A stretch of 64,000 nt of DNA. It comes from Branchiostoma belcheri (lineage: Eukaryota; Chordata; Leptocardii; Amphioxiformes; Branchiostomatidae). Positions within the stretch are counted from its first letter, which is position 1. The number at the start of each line of letters is the position of its first letter. Shown here piece after piece: positions 1 through 12,999 of this stretch. Where the stretch lies: positions 3,199,290 to 3,263,289 of the forward strand of contig NW_017802379.1 in assembly GCF_001625305.1 (NCBI RefSeq), in the 5' to 3' direction. The position numbers and the translations under genes were made by a program. The notes under the pieces are model-generated. The model did not search any database. It saw only the letters and a program-made list of their open reading frames with translations, and had not been told where the DNA came from.

Positions 1-3000
1 CTCGTCTCTCCACCTCGGGAGGGCACGCCTTGCCGCCGTTCTTCGGCTCCTTCCTCACCCGTCGCCGCCGCTCGGCGAACCCGATGTCGCACGAACTGGT
101 GCAGGCGGACCAACCCGACCACTCCCCGACCTCACAGTCCACGGCTGAGGGAAACAAACGCGAAAGAATCATTAGAAGATTTCAAATAAATTTCTGATGT
201 AGTGCCGTACGTAAAAAGCAATAAGGGCCTAAAAGCAAATTTAACAGAAACCATATCAAGTTGCACGTGTGAAGTGGACACTTCCTAAGACAGGCAATGA
301 CACCGGCCCTGAGGTGTTGCCAAAATTCTCGCAGTACAAGAGAACAGCTTATCCCACGAATCCCAGTGTCGGAAGCATAGATGGACAGAAAAAAAGCTGA
401 CAACATGAAATGTAATCCGTAGACAAACAGTGCAAATGAGCTGTAAATTCTAGTTCCCTGTCATCACCTTCCATCTGACAAGACTAACTACAATGCCATA
501 TCATGCTTACATGTTAGTTTACACCCCCCCTACGTTCCCATCCAGCTCAGTAGATAAATGTGCACAAATGCAGTTTCCAAGTTCAACGTCAACTAGAATA
601 TATGGCCCAGTGCGCTGTAGGGAATACGAGACTTATCAAGATAAAAACATCTTATTACCCCCCTTGGCGTCTTGTCCTTACCGTACCTTAAGTTAAAACC
701 GCGCTACCTTGAATCGTGTCCAAGTACCTGAAATACCACAGCGGGTTTAAACCGCCTGCAGCACGGTGACTGCCAACCTGGAATCAGCTTCTAAAGCCTC
801 TAAAGCAACCCTTCTGCTTACACCAAAATTCCAACCATTCTCCATTCACTTATAGTTTTGATAAGTGACTGGGGCTGTCCAGAAACAAATGGTAGAAGAC
901 ATTGAGAAAAGAGTACAAGACAATAGAAAATTTTCCTCCCTTCATTTGAAATAAGAAACGACAATGTATTGTTTTTTCTCAAATGTACATTATTGTAACG
1001 TATAATCCTATATAGTGCTTTTACGTAATCTTAAAGTAGATGTCTAGATGTATTTATGTTTTGACTCATTTTGTTCGGCTGAAGAGGACAAAGGATAACG
1101 ACTGAAAGACGTGTGAAACGAACAAAAAGGGCGCACAGAAACTCCAAGTAAAGCAAGATGTATTACAGATGAAGCCTGTTACGCAACATGTCTTGAATAA
1201 GATGGCCACAGGTCAAGAACATTGCTGGTGTCATTTTCGCAGTGCAGGTGGGAGTGATCCCTCAGATATCTTAAACCAGAACAGGACATCTGGCTTGTTT
1301 CAAGAGTAAGGTAGTAACCTGCCATTCTCCTGCAGTCTTCAGTGTCACTGACGAAAGGTAATGGATGCTACCAGAAACGTCTGACCGTTTCCAAAATCAT
1401 ATCCAGTTGCTTGAGTAGCTGTTTTTGGCGCATCTTCTTACCTGGATGTCTAACCTTCACCGACGTATCAAGGTAGAAACATATGTCTGTCTGTGGATCA
1501 TGCCCCCTGCCTGAAACCCCATCCCCAATCCCCATTCAAATTCAGACGACAAATGGTGACAAATGGGCGCAATGACAATATTTGAACACGGCCGTATACA
1601 CAAGACCATTGGCTTCCGACATAACAATGTCGTCTGATTATGCAAATTAATGCCTATGTTGACTCGCAAACTCTGCCAACATGAACATGTATCCTGTGGG
1701 AACATATTTTGAGTGACAAGAAAAATCTGACGTACTGCAGAACAGAGCTGTCGTATCTGCTGACATGTAATCAGCTGACATGTCTCAATCACAGTTAATT
1801 TTCCAGCATGTAAACAAGCGACATAGATATCACATCAGGGGGGAGAGATATCGTCTGCAAGGCATCTTAATTTCAAACAGCCGTACTGTACACTTAACTG
1901 TTGCTGTAATTATACCTTAATGACCTTTCTTGTCTGATAAAGATTGTTTACACTGTTCCACAGGCTATCATGATAAATAGGGCTAAAATTTTGAATGTTA
2001 CATCTTGGCATCCAAAGGAGCATCATAATTAAAGCCTTACTTTACAAGCTTTGATTTTCAACGCGCTTTTTATAACGTTCTTAGTAAATCATTAATGTCA
2101 GCTAGACGGCGATAATTTATATGTTGACCGGAGTTGCCGTATGTGCAAATTTGAACAAGACATAGACGTCAAAATATCCAATCAAAACAAGTGGGGGTTG
2201 AGCTCAAGCAATATTTTTGTAGATGCATGGTATGGATTTAAGATTTCATGGCGTTGACATGTTTTGACTACAAATTGAGTGCTGTGCTTGTTCCTGAACT
2301 GTAGTGCCCCTGCCCCATGGACAGTTACTTAATAAAAGACAGTTAAACTGCTTGTACGACAACACTAGAGGACTGTGAAATATTGGGCTTAAACTAAAGG
2401 TAATACGTTTTTTCGTTGATGTTAAACACATGCCTCAATCTGGCCTAAAAATGACCCACAGATTCTTCAAAACGTCAGTAGGCTGCTATGCCACAATTAT
2501 TAAATGTGGCACAGCAACCTAAAACAGGTGATCCATGAATATGAGAAAACAGGTCTAAAACAACGTTGTACTTTCATCATGTTCCATTTTCCCATGAAAC
2601 TTTACCAATTTCAAACTAATAACACTGCAATCAGTATTTGACGTAGAGCATTTTACTACTATTCCTGCCTCAACAACTCTAAAGCGCTGCCGTTAAACTT
2701 CTCTTCCTGCAAGTTCTCGACAAAAACACATGTCCGTGATAGGTTTGCCCTTGGAAAAGTGACATTTACAAGCAAACATGCTGTCAGCAGCTTCAAAAGC
2801 TTCTGAAGTGGACTTTAACCAGGGCTTGACAATGTATATTTCCTCTGGTAAAGGTCTCAGACATGCTAGACAAGAGGTCAAGAACCGTATGTTGGGTAAG
2901 GAGGGTTCCTTGGAGATTAAAATAGGCTGACCTGTGTGACCCTTACACAAGAGTAGGAGTGGGGATTGCCGTCGATTTAACTGCTGTCTTTCATATACGA

Positions 3001-6000
3001 ATTCAGTTTTCGTCTCTTCTGCAATTAATCAAGCTATTAAACTTAAAATCTTTTTCAGGTGTACAGTTTGCGGACAGTTATGCATTAACAACGTGCTCCT
3101 TCGTTGGAAACTATACTATCTATAATCTAAGTTAATTACCCAAGTCAGTGTAGTTTCATACGAAATACGAATGAATTATATATGACTCTAGGTCATTACC
3201 GATAGCCTAAGTGCGTTTATCATTTGACCTTGACCTCATAATGTTTCCGATCAGCTTATAGAAATAAGAGAGAGATAAGAGAGAACTTGGTCACATGACT
3301 TAACTTTCATACCAGACGTTCCCATTACGTAAGCCATGACCTGTCTATAGCTGATCTGAGACAAAAGGAAGTTAAGGTCAGGCAATAAATGCAATTAGGC
3401 TATCGACAATGACCTTCAGTCATATATAATTCATTCATATTGCTGTATTGGAGTAGGCCGTAGGATCATTGTCCACACAGCGTGAGCCACCAAAACGGTG
3501 TACCTTATTCCGGGAGGCCAATATTACGAAGGTGAATCTTTACTTTGACATCTTTCAGACACTCTCTAGACACGTTCACGTGCATAAAGCTACACTACAC
3601 AGGCAAATGATGATCCATGTTCCATTTGGATGCCAATTCCCTTCATCGTGAAAACTGATCTAGACTATTGCCTACGGCACTTCACTGAGCTACAATGAAT
3701 TAAGTAAGACTGACAACATCTCCGAGTGCCAAAACGTTTCAGGAAATCGTAAATGACATTATCTGACTTTAATCTTGATAAATTAATTAGGCCTCATGCA
3801 ATGTACGTGTCAGAACATAATAGAACACTAAGATATTTCTTTGAAGAGAGAAGACGGGAGTCAAGTTGCTCCTTTCTCCGTGCCCGTCTGGCAGTTTGTT
3901 CCTCCAGTTAGAAATACAACCGTTAGACATTTCACCTCGACAAGCAACTTCAAAACCGTTACGAGCGATCACTGTCGCCATAAGGCTGGCCTCCAACCTC
4001 TCCTCCCACAAAGAACTCGTTTTATTTCCTCCGCTTGACTACAATTACATTAACGACGGCGTGATTTGTTGTTTCGTGAAAATCTAGTGAGAATTCCACA
4101 CACGAGGCCGCCATCTTGGGTGCTCAAGGTCACTGCAAATGCCGGTGACAAATCAAACTAATTGAATCGCTTGTCTCCCCAAGGTTCGGGTAGATGGCAC
4201 TTTATTTCCTAGTCCATCTGTTACGTAACATCCCATTGGTGGGCAAACCTAGCCTATATATTTAGAGCTAAAACGATGTTTCTGCTTTTTTTCTAGTTTA
4301 TGACCGTAACGTAACGTAACGTTATATTTCATATGTAGCTAGGATGAGTGTGTGTGTGGGAGGGGGGGGGGCACAACAATGATACAAAAGGCATCTGGAG
4401 TGAACAATCTATATTTAGCCATTCCTGTAGCGTTAAGTGCTCTGTACGTTTTCAACAGTCTGATATATGAGTACAAATAGCCTTACAAGTGAAAGAGGGC
4501 AGATACACATGGCCTGTGGACGATGTAAAGAGTTAAAGCACACAAACAGCCATCTGACATAAAAGTACACTGGTCTGGCTTTCTTTAGCGAGGGCTAAGT
4601 TTTTCACTTAGTGTTTAAGGCATGAAAAAATACGACATGGTCTGATTCTGGGGACATAATCGAATCAAATGCTTCAACACAGCCATTGATAAGCTGGAAT
4701 TCAATATTGGCCGGTCTCCATAGCTGCACCGTAACTCAATAGTCAACCATTCAATATCCACTTAGTTCTCCCAATGATTAAGAGGACTCCAATGCACAGA
4801 AAAGCTTAATCTACGTGGCAATCTCATGCTTTTAGCGTTGATGTATGGAGAATAGGCGGCTCATTAGATTTCTTCAACAACAAGAGACACCCTGACGTTT
4901 CTTTGTACATGAGAATAGCAGAGCAGCTGATTAGCGCGACCTTACTGGGGTGGCGGCGCAGGTCGGAAATGTTGACGGAATGATATCGTCATGACACGTG
5001 CATCTCAAACCACCCACCACGCCGGACCGTGTCCTCAGATCAGGCGACACCTTTTATTTCGGACATACAGCATGAATTCCCTTGTGTATTTTTTCAGGGA
5101 ACCTAGCGCCTGCTGAAAGACAAGTTGTCAGATTCTTTAGAAAGTTTTCGTTCTTTTGTGCCAAAACTGATGGATTCATCATTCTGATGTTAACTGCATG
5201 GGTCCAAAAGGGAACCTTTTTAGATACGCCAGGTTGAGAGTAAAGAGCCGTATCAGTACTTTGTCTTAGCTTTACCACGAAGGATAGCTAATATAAATGG
5301 CTTTGGTGCGGATCTAGAATGGGGTAACGAGCGAGCAACCGGTCAGGTATCACAAGAAAGGTTCTACACTGGTCTTACGGAGGTCCCAGAACTGAACCTT
5401 TAGGAACACGCCGGTTGCGGTTAAACAATCGTGTCGGCGTTGTTTCCTTATTTTCACTCGGGTGAACACCAAGAGCCACCTAAGACGGCTTATAAGGGAA
5501 CAAGAACGGAACGGCTCACATACCACACGAGTAGGTCTGTCGCCTCAGGTAGACAGGTATGGCGTAGTTTACATACTGGGAGCCTTGTGTAACGGGTGCT
5601 TGAAGACAACAGGCGTACAGGGAGCCAGGACACTTTGAAGTTAGGTCCACATCGTATCAAACTACCCAAATGACAGGAATGTCGTTCTATAGAATTTAAG
5701 GGTTACGTGACATGTCGGCAGAAACCAATTTCTGTTGACTACGAAAGTATGCTAAGAGGTAACGCTTCTTACACTATAGTTAAGACACCACAATTGTGAT
5801 TCTACTGCATGCCTTGAAGTTCGTATAATGTTATGCAGAATTTTGATGATTCTAATGCCAACAGAGCTACTTCAAAAGCATTCAACCGTTATAAGTATAG
5901 TGGTGTAAAATTAAAAACACTTCAATGTACTCAATGGACGGGTATTACACATTGCCATGGAGGAATGAGGTAACGCATCAACGGGGGACTGTTTGGGAAG

Positions 6001-9000
6001 CGCAGTTTGTTTCTAGGTAAGGTTGATAAACAAAAGGGATAAACATCTTAAAATGGGAAGAAACGGTAAACACTAGCGGCGACTGGAACAATTCAGGGCG
6101 TTGTCCATAAACCTTAAGGATGATATGGGATGGTCAGTGTAGACGTTTTTGTTAATTTTTTTCAAAACTCTTAGTTTTTGTAACACGAGTAACCTTGGCG
6201 ATAACTCGACAACTGGGATGTTTCGCCATTAGGTCCAACGGACAGTAACCATCCAATGAAAACCCGCGTGACATCTCTACTTGTACGGGACGTGGTAACG
6301 TACGTTGAATTGGACTGATAGCTAGCTAGAGAGGTCACATGCAGGCAACCCCGACTTCTGTTGCGTACTCATATCACGTCGCCTCTTAATAACGGCACTG
6401 GTTTACACCAGGCTTACATTGTACAACTTCTGCCCTGCGTGCTTTTTCACCTGTCCTTTAAAACAGGTGCGTGTTTAGTGTAAACACACCTTTGACAAAA
6501 ACGTGACACAAGAGGGACCTCTCTCCCGTATGGTACATGGCTCCCGTCATGCACCCTGAGTAGATAAGGGTGGACACAATGCAATGGCCGAAATGGCGCA
6601 CTGTTTAGTACACAGACCCGGGAACTCGGTAAATAGTGAGATGAAAAATGGTTTCTATGGCCAGGCGACTAGATGTCTTCCCACACCCAGACAGTAAAGC
6701 TGTTTTGTCTTTGGGGTGATTTTTCTCTCTTTTTTGTTGCAGGAATTTGTTTCTTTTTTGTTTTATGGTAGTGAAAATAAATATGACTGGGAATGAAGGT
6801 CAAAAGGTCCCACACGTTGCCTCACGCCCCCCTCCCCATATTGCATGTCGTCCCAAGTGAACCAGCTGAAGTGGACGACAGATTTGCACATACCGACGCA
6901 GGCACGGGCCGTTATCGTTGACAGCCTCGTTGGCACGGATATGTTAATCACCGTAAAGTCACTCATTGTTCAACTCACACACAGCTGCTAACCTGTTTCA
7001 GCGAGATCTCACAGATAGGTAGGACTTTTTTTCCCGAATGATTGACGCTGACACACGAGAAGGAAACGGAAATTACCGATAATCACCGAGCGTGTCCGAA
7101 GAGAGGACAATTAGGTCAAGAGGGGCAAGGATGTACGGATGGTTTTCATCTTGACCCTGAACTCCATGTGAGGCCCCCAGAGCCTGACAAACAAAGATGG
7201 GGCTTGTTGAAGACGTTACGTGGATCCTGAGAGGGCAGAGGTCAAGTTGAGTTTGTTGGGGGAATTTCTCCCAGTGTACAGATCATTTTCAGACGAGTTG
7301 TTCTCAGGACTTCAAGGCATGTCCTTCAGAACATTTTACATACCTTTGAATACAGAAAGAAAGACCCAAATGTATATCCGATTGTCCAAAAAATGTGAAC
7401 TAGCTACGTATTATGCCCCCGAGCCTTATTCAAAATCCCTTGTTTTTCAGCAGCTCTGTTTATCACTTCCTATATCAGAGGCACGTAGCACTGAGCACGT
7501 CTTAGTTTGGACAAATTGTTCAGAAACCAGAAAAACACTTAAACAATCCACTTTGAAGAATAACGCTTACTCTACGCACCCCTTAAGTCGTGTTGCCTCT
7601 GAGATAGTTCCGTAGCCATAGCAACTGAGACCACAGAAAGGGTTCTGGACGTTTCTCATGGAAACTCTGTCTTAAATGGATTAAAGGAACCTTAAAGGAG
7701 AAACGAATGAGTGGCGTGCACAAAGAAACAGATAAAGGGCAGAGAGGCGACCAAAGGCTATTGTGTAGGGCTGGGTATTGAAATGGGCATACATAACCTA
7801 CAAGCAGATGTAGGATCTGAATCAGTCTCGGCGTTTTGTGCCTATTTTTGCACACTTCTTTCCTAGTCTTCTCTACTCTCCGTGAAATACAATAATTCGT
7901 GTTAAACTTTGAGACGGAGCCAGATAGATAGTGCTACATCTTCTTGGCGATTATACGTATGATACATTTTGGTACCCTAAGGTATGCATAACTGTTGATC
8001 ACTATTATTCCTTGGAATATCGCTGATGTATCCAAAATATAGTAATCCTCCCTCTTTAACATAAAACAACACATGCTAGCCTTAACAGCAATGTGAGTTT
8101 TTTTGATACCACAACAAGACTTTAAACGCGGAAAGGCTAGGGTTGCTATGGGGCCTTAGGGGAGCACATATCTCGAATAATTTCACCAGGTAAAAGTCGG
8201 CGAAGCATATAGGGACTCCACAGATTGAATAGCGTGTCCTACTTTCCCCCCAGACGCTTACATCAAACGATGTCGCGACATGTGAGCTTTGGACAACAGG
8301 AGTAGGTCAATGCACAGACTTTGGCCAGTCTTTACGTGAATGTGAATAACAACTCGTCTTAATGTATGAGGACTATGTAGACACTTCTTTCTTTTGGATT
8401 TGAGCTTAGGTCTGTAATATTCCATTTTGCTCGTTTTGTTAAAACTATCGTCCGAGTGCAAAAACCTAACGTCTTCTGAATTGTTTTCTTGCAGTCAACT
8501 TTTTGTGCAGTACAGCTAAAGCCATAAGGTGTAGTTATGTCACTTAAAATTCTTACAAGTACACTACAGTATCCTTAAAGCTTCTGGTGTGTGAGCTATT
8601 GCGACTATTGATCTATGTACAATATGTGAAGGTAAAAAGTATTTGAAACAAAAATTTGATGCCACGCTCTCTGGTGTATAGTTTATCTATACATTGGATC
8701 TACATATATTAGGTGCCTTTCCGTCTGAAGCTATTGACTTGGCTCCCTTTACTGACAAGGCTTGACCTTACGCAAGGGGTGCTTAACTCTTAACCGCGTT
8801 ACCATAGCAACTATTGTTTAACACATTCCACCATCTCTCTGCATAAAAGCCCCATCTGTACTAATTTGACACGTGATCTTGAAGTGTTTTTAGTTCTGCA
8901 AGCACTCTTCCATTATAACACCCCCCTCCCCCTTCCCGCCCAATCCTCGGGGGTTTGGTAGTGTTTACCGACAGAAACTCCAAGGCTTTCATATATTCTC

Positions 9001-10700
9001 AACTGCCCGGGAAACGCTGTAACCCATAAACTATGGAGCCTGCTATACAAACATATACCAGAATAACAAAGGCTGCAAGAAACATGGTGATTTTTTCCCT
9101 AGCTTCATTGTAGAGCGACATCTGCAGTGTTTGTCGGAGAGCACTTTTATCAGAAGGGGCGGTGGGGGCGGTACTATAGCCATACATTACACGGAATCCT
9201 TCGCAGCTGTTTTCTTCTAATACGACGTCAATATTTACCTCTTTGTTTCTGTGTGCTTTTCTACTTGACTTCTTGCTTCAACCCCTCGTTAAAAAGCTTC
9301 AGATATTTTCTTACATAACTGGTAGTTGTTTTCTCTCCTTTCCCCCACCCTGCCTTTGAAACAGAACTCGTGTTTTGCACCATTGTGCTTTTTTAATACC
9401 GTGGTTTATTGTTCGGTTGACCCTTGGAACCTTTGTCAATGAAAGGCGGGAAAATAGACTGAAAGGTCTGTGGTACAGTAACGAGCAAGCTTGTGTTTTC
9501 TAACCAAACTTTATTGCGCTTTTTTTTTCTGATGCCATTCGAATTCCCTAGGTGGAATTGTAGAAGACAAAACCAGCATTTTGTGGCGTTGAAAAATCCA
9601 TACATGCAGTCCGTGTTTACAATGCATAAAGCTTATGTAGCCAACAGAAACAACATGTCTTTCGTTGGTAAGGAGTGGGTTGTTTGCGTAGCTATAGGCT
9701 AGTGTTCGCCAGAGGTTGAGAAAACTCTGTAAATTGGCTCTTCTCCCAGTAGTGAGATATGTAAATGACCCTGTGGCCCCTACAGAGTCTTTGAGAAAGT
9801 CCACGTGTACGTTGGGACGAATTGTAGAAAGTGTCGTCTGATTTTGGTCAGAGTTGGAAAGCGCCGTCTGATTTTAGAGTTGACGTACGACTATTTTAGG
9901 GGTTAGAGGGATATACGAGTTTGTGCTATACAGTTGAGAGGATATGTATGTGGTTTCTCGGTGTGGTACATGTACATGTGCATGCTCTTTAGACCTGACA
10001 TCACTGGAATACGAGCCGTCTTTTAAAGTGGGGCGAACAAAACCTCGAAATAGAAAACGACCCTCTTCAGAGCACTCTGTTACGTGATATTTTGTCCCAG
10101 CATTGAGATGAAATAGAAAAGGGAGAGAAAAGGTCCTTAGACTGAGATATGGATCTGGTACCACTCATATGGCATGGACTCGCCCACCTGTGGGGCTACC
10201 CAAGCGGCTAAACTCTTTTGTCCACAACCCGGCCCAGTCATTAGATCGGATTAGACCACATAACACAATTAATAGGGGTAATGAACAACTTGATGATGTG
10301 ACCTGATTAGCAAGCTAATAACCGAGGCTGTAGCCAGGCTTTTTCATCTAGCCAACTCCTCTTTGTTTGCGCGAACGCCCAGGTAATTTTCCACACCATA
10401 AACCCCAACACTTTTAGTAATCTTTTTTATGGTAGGTAAATGAGGGAGGGGGTACTTACGGATACATATCCAGTTATAGTCTCGGCAGCAGTCTTGCTGA
10501 GAGGTACAGGCTTCGTCGCAGTAGCAGGGGCCGTAGCGATTGTCTGTCCTGAGGCCGTAGTTGTGACAGAAAGCGTCCCGTCCCGTGCAACACTGGGGCT
10601 CGGGGCGGTCGCGACAGTCTCCGTGCACGTACCGTACACCGCACAAACACACCCACAGTACAACAACAACAGCAACAACGACGCCGCGAAACATTTCCAT
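1..10700 (-). CDS. SBSPON: SBSPON-like secreted somatomedin-B / thrombospondin type-1 protein (3' end outside window)
   Basis: Exons (minus): 10460-10700, then 1-144 continuing past the window edge. Exon 1 begins at one of two close ATGs (10700, 10694); an in-frame ATG at 10730 would put charged residues before the signal peptide and is less likely. The product opens with a hydrophobic signal peptide ending near RYVHG, then a Cys-rich somatomedin-B domain (CC, then YCDEAC, DCCRDYNWIC). The donor after WICI is phase 1 (C|GTAAGT) and joins the acceptor at 144/145 to give PVDCEVGEWSGWSAC, the start of a TSP1 repeat (WxxWxxC), continuing to NGGKACP. The SMB then TSP1 order is that of vertebrate SBSPON (RPESP), an extracellular matrix-type protein of poorly known role. 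The intron is about 10.3 kb. Family assignment is strong; the later exons are not visible. Confidence 0.88.
1346..1468 (+). repeat. Dispersed repeat family A, copy 1
   Basis: Shares the phrases GGATGCTACC, GAAACGTCTGAC, TATCCAGTTGCTTG and ATGTCTAACCTTCACCGACG with sequences at about 21195-21275 and 26735-26862. The copies lie in unrelated non-coding contexts, so this is a dispersed non-coding repeat. Confidence 0.6.
3169..3436. mobile_element. 268-bp foldback / MITE-like element
   Basis: The ends are inverted copies: GAATGAATTATATATGAC at 3169-3186 and its exact reverse complement at 3419-3436. Similarity between the arms continues inward through AGGTCATT, CGATAGCCTAA and TGACCTT for roughly 90 bp each, with mismatches. 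There is no coding capacity. Long imperfect terminal inverted repeats on a short element fit a non-autonomous DNA transposon; no clear target-site duplication was seen, so the superfamily is not assigned. Confidence 0.7.
4107..4118 (-). promoter_or_regulatory. YY1-like motif (CAAGATGGCGGC on minus strand)
   Basis: Matches the core of the YY1 consensus, which in animals is enriched near transcription starts. It lies in the SBSPON-like intron close to short open frames on both strands. It may mark an alternative promoter, but a single motif is weak evidence. Confidence 0.25.
8999..9187 (-). CDS. Candidate 62-aa single-pass membrane micropeptide
   Basis: Complete small ORF: ATG at 9187, in-frame stop two codons upstream, TGA at 8999. 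Residues 1-30 are polar with a Thr/Ala/Pro-rich start; residues about 33-54 form a strongly hydrophobic helix (ITMFLAAFVILVYVCIAG); the tail is short and ends RFPGS. A CAG precedes the codon for Met23, so the second half could instead be an exon. I do not recognise the family. It sits in the 10-kb intron of the SBSPON-like gene on the same strand. Coding status is uncertain. Confidence 0.35.
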   Translation of the reverse strand: MYGYSTAPTAPSDKSALRQTLQMSLYNEAREKITMFLAAFVILVYVCIAGSIVYGLQRFPGS

Positions 10701-11240
10701 CTCTCTTCCGGGTCGGCTCCTCACACACACCCTACACTCTTCACGAGCTCACATACACGGCGCGCTCACACGGCTCGCTCACGGTATCTCTTCCTGTCCC
10801 TCTCTCGCAGTCTCTCTCTCCCTCTCGTTGCTTCACGAGGCTTTCATCCCGGCCCGCCGGCTCCGTCTGTTGTTTGCCCGCCCAATCGAACAACTATTTG
10901 CAATCCATCGGTGCGAGCTGACAACGAAGACAATACGATACCAGACCGGGGACAGTCCTCTCTCTCTCTCAGCAACCTGTGAACCAGGGATGTTTCACCG
11001 GCGAGCTCCAACAGTCCAGGCGGTGTCCAAATTCCGCTCGACCTACAAATCCGCTAAGACGTGCTGTACTACTGTGTGTACCGCTGGCACATCTGTCTCG
11101 GCGAATTTCACCGCCACCCCTCAAACAATTCTGACCCGGGGACAACCCTACAGAGAGCGCGCCCGCCTTTCTGCTATGCTCCTCGCCTCTCGCAGCGCGC
11201 GCGATCCCGCCTGTTTACACACACAAAGTACGGCGCCCGC

Positions 11241-11292
11241 AACCAATGGGGGCGGGAGCAACCCCTGACCAATAGGGGGCGGGGAAACGTCA
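11241..11292 (-). promoter_or_regulatory. Probable core promoter of the SBSPON-like gene (paired CCAAT and GC boxes)
   Basis: Within 52 bp there are two CCAAT boxes (11243-11247, 11269-11273), each followed directly by a GC box (GGGGGCGGG), then a CRE-like ACGTCATCA. It lies about 540 bp upstream of the SBSPON-like start codon in locally GC-rich sequence, where a TATA-less promoter is expected. Orientation is inferred from the gene. Confidence 0.5.
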
Positions 11293-12945
11293 TCAGGTAA
11301 CGACCGTAAAATAAAACACCTTATCCGTAAATCACTGGTCTCTATGGTGATGGGAGCATTCAATGGGGCAAAAGGTTTAGGCTGAAAAATCTACAACAAA
11401 ATACACAGAAACAATCGCGTATTACCAAACTGTGATGATTTTGATACCATAATGCACAAGCTCACACAGTGTATAACCACCTGCTATATATAAATCAGCG
11501 TATTCTACTTCACAACATTCATTAAATGACATACGCGGCATACCCTTTATGAACTAAGGTAACCATAGCATTTTTGCCCGAGGCTATATAAAGGACTCTT
11601 CAGCAGTGATGTGAGATGACCGTACTGTCAAGGGGATGAGAAATAAAATCATGGAGGGCAAAAAATACGTGACGAAGAAAGAGATTCACAAACCAACCTA
11701 CCGGCCCAACCGTACTCTCTGATAACTGCTCAAGAATGATGAGTGGTGATTCCGGGATTTAGGTTACAATTCAAACACAGGTACATGGCAGTAGTGTAGA
11801 AGATTGAGTATATTAACCTTGCGTGTTTACATTTCTAAGAGTTCCAACGTGGGAGTAGTTTTAAACCAGGTCGGCCCGCGCATACCGCCAAAAACTCCCA
11901 CTTCTCTGCAATGTAATAAGCTTTAATCTCCAAGCAGATGTAAGATACGGCTCAGTTGCAGTGTTTTACTAGTTTTCTGGCTTTCAGTACGTCTTTTTAG
12001 TGGATATTTGTATTACAACGAATATGTAGAGAGAGAGAGAGATATTGAGAAAGATAAATAAAAGCCTTGAAAACACGCATTTTTCGTCATTATTTCATGA
12101 AATAGAATAATTTACAGACATTTGATTTTGCCACCTCCATTTTTCATGCTCAGTACCAAGGGCAAAATAAAATGAATATTTTTCCCAGAGTTGTTATGAC
12201 TTCGGCGTATTTTGATATGTCAAAGATCAGAAGATGTTTTTGATAAAGCAATTTCTGTTGAAAGACACGTTTACGTACCATTTTTAAATATTTGGACTGT
12301 TATATCATACTTCAAGTTATATTCCACTGCGTAAACAAAGCAGTGTAAACTCAGAGAGAGAGAGATAGCACACCTGTTGGAAGAAAAATCTCCTTATACG
12401 CACCTTGTCATATACACACAACGAGAAATATGGCCATATTTTAATTTTTTTTTATTCTTGCTGCCTAGGTATGGTCGTTTACACCATTAACTGTTATACT
12501 TCTTTGGCATCATACAAAACAGAAACCAAACCTGATACAAACTTGTGTGCTTTGGAAAGATGTACCCGTATTGAGACCCGCACCATCTGGTGGTATCAGA
12601 CAACGGGTTCTGGAGTAAGCCTTTGAGCAATGTGTGCCGAAAGGTTTTTCTCATAATATATGTGACGTGCCAATATTTGACAGAAGGCGGCGCGACAGGG
12701 CGACCACATGCCCCGGGTCCCAGGAGACACCTTGCACCTGTGTCTCGGCACAGTTTCGGCGTGTGTGTCTCTCGTCTGATTCCATAATAACTGTGTCGCG
12801 TGGATTTCCCTTGGGAGAGGCTCTGGGAGCGGCTATGCCAATTAGTCTGTCCGTGTCCTACATAAAATATAATAAAAGCTAAAAAAAATTGTGGAAGACA
12901 TACATGTGATACAACCGATATGTCTATCTTTGAAACTGGTGTATA

Positions 12946-12999
12946 TGTGTTACGCCGAAGGGCGGTTATACCGGCTTTACGATACAGATACTGATATTG
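12946..12999 (+). repeat. Dispersed repeat family B, copy 1
   Basis: Contains GTTACGCCGAAGGGCGGTTA followed by a GATACAGATACTGATA-type run. A reverse-complement copy lies at 41531-41589 inside an SLC5A intron, showing that the sequence is a mobile or dispersed repeat. Confidence 0.55.

Larger units (their letters stand above)
145..10459 (-). other. Intron 1 of the SBSPON-like gene
   Basis: About 10.3 kb with no recognisable conserved exon of a known gene. It holds a dispersed-repeat copy (1346-1468), a 268-bp foldback element (3169-3436), a YY1-like site (4107-4118) and a small ORF with a predicted membrane helix (8999-9187). The remaining open frames are short, overlap on both strands and resemble nothing I recognise. 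Confidence 0.6.

Noticed and set aside
1457..1792. 111-codon minus-strand frame
   Set aside because: Part overlaps dispersed repeat family A; no domain, no homology recognised.
10440..11268. Long plus-strand open frames (180 and 227 codons) over the SBSPON-like first exon
   Set aside because: They are antisense shadows and low-complexity Ser/Thr/Arg translation of the GC-rich promoter; no family similarity.
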